A stretch of 25,684 nucleotides of DNA from JBGPIK01 sp041484845 (lineage in GTDB: Bacteria > Desulfobacterota > Binatia > UBA9968). The notes beneath the pieces were generated by a model, which saw only the letters and a list, made by a program, of their open reading frames with translations, had not been told where the DNA came from and did no database searches. The translations under genes and the position numbers were made by a program. Location of the stretch: positions 1 through 25,684 of the forward strand of contig JBGPIK010000046.1 in NCBI GenBank assembly GCA_041484845.1, read 5' to 3'. This document shows positions 22,674 to 25,684 of the stretch, piece after piece. Within the stretch, counting starts at the first letter, position 1, and the number at the start of each line of letters is the position of its first letter.

Positions 22674-23657
22674 ATGAAAAGTTTCGAAAACATCGATGCC
22701 AAAAACGTAAGGCAAGCCGTAACCCTTCTACAAAAGTTTCACGAACAGAAAAAGAGCGCCATCGTAGTCGGCGGCGGCAGCGAGATTTTGCAGCTCATGA
22801 AAGAACGGGTCATCACGCCGGATTACGTGGTCAACTTAAAAACCGTTCCCGGCCTCAACACCATCAAAGAAGAGCGCGGCGGTTTCCGTATCGGCGCATT
22901 GACGACTCTGAGTGAAATCGAAGAGCATCCGGGGGTGCGAGAAAGGCTTTTGATTCTCTCCGATGCTGTGGCCGAAGCCGCTTCGCCGCAGATCCGCAAT
23001 GCCGGAACGATCGGCGGGAATATTTGCCAGCGGCCCTTCTGCTGGTATTTTCGCTCGGCCAATTTCAACTGCCTGAGAAAGGGCGGACAAATCTGTTACA
23101 GCGTGACCAGCGACGGCCGCTTTCATGCGATCCTTGGCGGCGGCCCCAGCTACATCGTGCATCCGTCGGACACGGCGCCGGCGCTCGTTGCTCTCAACGC
23201 TCAGATCACCATCGCCGGCCCCGCGGGCGAAAAAACAATACCGCTGGAGAAGTTTTTCGTTCTGCCGGCGGTGGATTTCACGCGTGAAAATATTCTCAAG
23301 CCGGGCGAGATCGTGACGGAAATGTTCATTCCTCAGCCGCAAGCCGGCAGCAAGGGGTTTTATCACAAAGTGCGTGAGCGCCAGGCCTGGGACCACGCCA
23401 TCGTGAGCGTGGCCACCGTCGTGCAAAGCAGCGGCGGCACGGTGCGCGATGCGCGTGTCGTGCTTGGCGGTGTGGCGCCGATTCCCTGGCGCGCGCCGAA
23501 GGCGGAAGCATTTTTACGCGGCAAGAAGCTTGATGAGCCGGTTGCGCAAAAAGCCGGCGAAATTGCACTGGAAGGTGCGAAGCCACTAAAGGATAACGGC
23601 TACAAAGTGGGTATGGCGAAAGCGCTGATACAAAGGGGATTGCTGGCTAGCGTCTGA
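22674..23657 (+). CDS. Aldehyde oxidoreductase, FAD subunit with extra [4Fe-4S] motif
   Basis: A 327-residue FAD-binding subunit (CO dehydrogenase/xanthine dehydrogenase medium-chain type) with AIVVGGGSEIL, IGALTTLSEIEEHP, NAGTIGGNI and a C-terminal CODH-like domain. Cysteines at about 118, 123, 133 and 141 (ICQRPFC...FNC...QIC) form the extra insertion known in PaoB and 4-hydroxybenzoyl-CoA reductase beta subunits, which binds a [4Fe-4S] cluster. GAGGAGCG precedes the ATG. Third gene of the operon. The order Fe-S, Mo, FAD differs from E. coli paoA-paoB-paoC (Fe-S, FAD, Mo). Confidence 0.94.
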   Translation: MKSFENIDAKNVRQAVTLLQKFHEQKKSAIVVGGGSEILQLMKERVITPDYVVNLKTVPGLNTIKEERGGFRIGALTTLSEIEEHPGVRERLLILSDAVAEAASPQIRNAGTIGGNICQRPFCWYFRSANFNCLRKGGQICYSVTSDGRFHAILGGGPSYIVHPSDTAPALVALNAQITIAGPAGEKTIPLEKFFVLPAVDFTRENILKPGEIVTEMFIPQPQAGSKGFYHKVRERQAWDHAIVSVATVVQSSGGTVRDARVVLGGVAPIPWRAPKAEAFLRGKKLDEPVAQKAGEIALEGAKPLKDNGYKVGMAKALIQRGLLASV

Positions 23658-23690
23658 CAGCGTTAACGGCAGCTTCTTGTCCGGTTCAGG

Positions 23691-23852
23691 TCAGAGGCGA
23701 CTTTTTCGGCGTTGTTCGAGGGCGCCTTGGAGGTCGGAAACGATTTCCTGGTCGAGAACATCGGGGTCGCGAAGATTATCGGACTCTTCGAAGCTCTCAT
23801 CTCTGAGCCAGGAAATCTCGAAGTTTGCTTTGTCGCGGTTGATGCCGGCAAT
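23691..23852 (-). pseudogene. Remnant of type I restriction methylase C-terminus (HsdM)
   Basis: On the minus strand a 53-codon open stretch bounded by stops reads IAGINRDKANFEISWLRDE then SFEESDNLRDPDVLDQEIV, SDLQGALEQ and a stop. This matches the C-terminal signature of N6-adenine type I methylase subunits (consensus LDIFWL-DESLEDSDNLPDPDVLA-EIVEDLEAALEQ). Nothing before it encodes the methylase catalytic domain, so it is a fragment. A diverged copy lies at the right edge of the window, on the other side of the MFS gene. Confidence 0.7.
23737..23826. repeat. Diverged direct repeat, copy 1 (partner 25594-25683)
   Basis: Ungapped by-eye alignment gives about 66 of 90 identical bases to 25594-25683, in the same orientation. 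Both copies encode the HsdM C-terminal signature on the minus strand. Mismatches are largely at third codon positions, so this is shared protein ancestry rather than a recent duplication. Confidence 0.65.
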
Positions 23853-23921
23853 TCAAGTCTTCCAAACCATGCCCGCCCTTTCATTGATCGAACGCAGGCC
23901 GCGACGAAAACCGCTCCCGCC

Positions 23922-25361
23922 CTAAACAATCTTTCGGGTTCGCTGATCGCCACCGCGCATCGCTGAAGTTACGATGGCGATCGCCGCTAAACCGGAGATG
24001 ATGAGCCAGGAGCTCTGGAATGCCCTAATAAAAATCTCAGGGCTCTTTGCCCATTGCGTGTAATGCGGCACCACCGACCCGCTCAACCCATAGTAATTCA
24101 GCCCACGCAAAAACAGCACACTCCCGACAGCGACTCCCATGGCGTTGGCGATGTTGGCCGATGTTAGGGATATTCCACTCACCGCCCCGACGTAGCGAGG
24201 CTCCACCGCGCTGAAGATCGCGCTCAAGTTAGGCGCCTGGAAAAGTGCCCAACCCAGTCCCAGTATCATCAGTGGAATCATCACCGCCAACTGACCGGCG
24301 CCTGCTCCCAGGCGTGACAAAGCCAGCATGCTGATTACGGTCAGGACGGAGCCCGCGGTACTAAGCAACCGTGAGCCAAGCCGGTCCCCAAGCCAGCCCC
24401 CGACCGGAGCCAGAAACACGATGACCAGAGAGAAAAAAATAATCGTCAGGCCGACTTGGGTCGGGGTAAAATGTAAGATCCCCTGCAAGTAAAACGGCAA
24501 CAGGAAAAACGTCGAGCTGTGAGCGGTCACAATAAAAAGATTGCTTAGAACCCCCGCGGTGAGCATTCGCACTCTGAAGAGCGAAAGATCGAGCAGCGGC
24601 GCCGGGCTCCTGCGCTCAAAATGGAACAGCAAACCAAGAAAAATCGCGGCGGCCGGAAGGGCCGCTACGGCGACCATGGTAACGCCCGACTTGGCAATCT
24701 GCTGCAAACCCAAAATCAGCGACACTACCGTCAGGAGCAGCGTCACCATACCCATCATATCGATCGAATATTTTTCCCTAGCACCGGCCGTTTCCGGCAG
24801 AACCTTCCAGGCCATGGAAGCTGCCGCCAGAGCGACCGGCAGGTTGACAAAAAAGATCCAGCGCCAGCCTACGGTGTCGATGAGAAATCCCCCAAGGGAG
24901 GGTCCGATGATATATCCCAAATGGAAGGCCATTGAAGTGAGACCGAGGGCTGGGCCCCTCCCTTCTTGCGCATAGACGGTCGACACGATCGCCCGCCCAT
25001 TGCCCATAACCGTGGCCCCGCCGACGCCGGCCAGGACTCTGAAGGCGATGAGTTGCCACAGACCGGTGCTCAATCCGCAGCACGCGGAGCCCAGCGTAAG
25101 CAGCAGAAATCCTAAGCCGTATATCTTCTTGCGGCCTAGCATGTCGCCCAAGCGCGCCAGGCTCAAAACGAAGCCGATAACGGTAAGCTGATACGCGAGC
25201 GGGATCCACTGCACGACCGCCAACGAGCTGTTGAAATAAACCGATATCGTCGGCAACGCAACGATCACCGAGCGCGAGTCCAACGCGCTCATGAACTGCC
25301 CCAGGCAGACATTGACCAACGCCAGCCGTTGCAGCTTAGGGGAGAAGGCCGTTTGCGCCAT
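23922..25361 (-). CDS. MFS drug/solute exporter, DHA2 (14-helix) family
   Basis: A 479-residue major facilitator with about 14 hydrophobic segments. Seen: LVNVCLGQFMSALDSRSVIVALPTI in helix 1 (motif D1-like Asp), LGDMLGRKKIYG (motif A), AFRVLAGVGGATVMGNGRAIV (motif B), LGYIIGPSLGGFLID (motif C) and a second motif A-like GGWLGDRLGSRLL. It moves drugs or metabolites out using the proton gradient. The ATG at 25361 is chosen; the frame extends to a TTG at 25391. Neither has a good Shine-Dalgarno. It is flanked on both sides by HsdM remnants, so it may have been inserted into or recombined with a former restriction locus. Confidence 0.9.
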   Translation of the reverse strand: MAQTAFSPKLQRLALVNVCLGQFMSALDSRSVIVALPTISVYFNSSLAVVQWIPLAYQLTVIGFVLSLARLGDMLGRKKIYGLGFLLLTLGSACCGLSTGLWQLIAFRVLAGVGGATVMGNGRAIVSTVYAQEGRGPALGLTSMAFHLGYIIGPSLGGFLIDTVGWRWIFFVNLPVALAAASMAWKVLPETAGAREKYSIDMMGMVTLLLTVVSLILGLQQIAKSGVTMVAVAALPAAAIFLGLLFHFERRSPAPLLDLSLFRVRMLTAGVLSNLFIVTAHSSTFFLLPFYLQGILHFTPTQVGLTIIFFSLVIVFLAPVGGWLGDRLGSRLLSTAGSVLTVISMLALSRLGAGAGQLAVMIPLMILGLGWALFQAPNLSAIFSAVEPRYVGAVSGISLTSANIANAMGVAVGSVLFLRGLNYYGLSGSVVPHYTQWAKSPEIFIRAFQSSWLIISGLAAIAIVTSAMRGGDQRTRKIV

Positions 25362-25556
25362 AGAATCGTGAGTTGGAGTCGGTTGATTCAAGTTGATGAC
25401 GGCGATGGCGCCCTCAAATCGTTAAGAATGAGGGAATTTGGGAACGCGAGGCGTTCACTGTGCGTTTGCGCAAGCGAGCAGCGAACAAGGGTTTTCCTCT
25501 TTTTCTTTGCGGACTCGCTGCTGTTCTTTCTCAAGCGCTCAACTTACGCGGGTTAT
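25362..25556. other. Intergenic stretch upstream of the MFS gene
   Basis: About 195 bases with no convincing gene, promoter or terminator. A loose inverted repeat (AGCAGCG near 25476 and CGCTGCT near 25516) is seen, without a T-run. Confidence 0.4.
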
Positions 25557-25684
25557 TTACGTATGGCAAGCAACGGTTTCCGCTTCGCCGTATGAATCGA
25601 TTTTTTGGCCGAGAACGTCGGCATCGAGGAGATTGTCAAATTCTTCGAGGCTGTCGTCTCGGACCCAGAAGATATCGAGGCTGG
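25557..25684 (-). pseudogene. Second HsdM C-terminal sequence, partial at window edge
   Basis: On the minus strand, reading in from the right edge: LDIFWVRDDSLEEFDNLLDA, then DVLGQK and a stop at 25557 after an unrelated tail (IDSYGEAETVACHT). The first part is the HsdM C-terminal signature; the tail does not fit the family, which continues with EIVEDLEAALEQF. It is therefore either a truncated methylase gene extending right of the window or another remnant. About 66 of 90 bases match the copy at 23737-23826 without gaps. Confidence 0.6.

Noticed and set aside
23663..23966. Several 80-96-codon frames on both strands after the oxidoreductase operon
   Set aside because: They are shadows around the HsdM remnant, which is in another minus-strand frame.

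Overview
This 25.7 kb window looks like a chromosomal segment from an uncultured, Gram-negative-type bacterium of moderate GC. It carries a twin-arginine signal, a SPOR-domain penicillin-binding protein and molybdenum hydroxylase genes. ACMSD-type amidohydrolases and FAH-family proteins recall soil or sediment lineages near the former Deltaproteobacteria (for example Binatota-like or Tectomicrobia-like); that placement is inference only. No phage, transposase or CRISPR array is visible.

Left part (1-5400, all minus strand). An FAH-family enzyme, an ACMSD-like amidohydrolase and a MEMO1-family protein form one operon. Downstream lies a TPP riboswitch with a terminator, then thiS-thiG-thiE, a small membrane protein whose stop codon touches a tRNA-Thr(CGT) gene, and the start of a zinc-knuckle protein cut by the window edge.

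Central housekeeping part (5600-10750). A small orphan protein is followed by an unusually long HolA (DNA polymerase III delta), a secreted phospholipase-D-like protein coupled to a membrane-anchored OB-fold-like protein, a 59-residue zinc-ribbon protein, a D-Ala-D-Ala carboxypeptidase with SPOR domain that may start at CTG, and a convergent RNase Z-like metallo-hydrolase.

The most interesting part is 10938-17828. A MarR regulator is followed by a near-consensus promoter with overlapping inverted repeats and a tightly packed operon: CCG-type Fe-S protein, nucleoside phosphorylase, MtnA-like isomerase with an extra degenerate half, class II aldolase fused to an SCP2-like lipid-binding domain, AMP-dependent acyl-CoA ligase and a small unknown protein. 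Phosphorylase plus MtnA plus class II aldolase is the logic of the known MTA/5'-deoxyadenosine salvage (DHAP shunt). All three core enzymes are altered here, so the cluster may process a different, probably hydrophobic, 5'-substituted nucleoside. A phosphopantetheinyl transferase with its own promoter follows.

Right part (18776-25684). A stand-alone DnaB-C/RecA-like ATPase is divergent from a periplasmic aldehyde-oxidase-like (PaoABC-type) operon. A DHA2-family MFS exporter follows, flanked on both sides by homologous remnants of the C-terminus of a type I restriction methylase subunit (HsdM).
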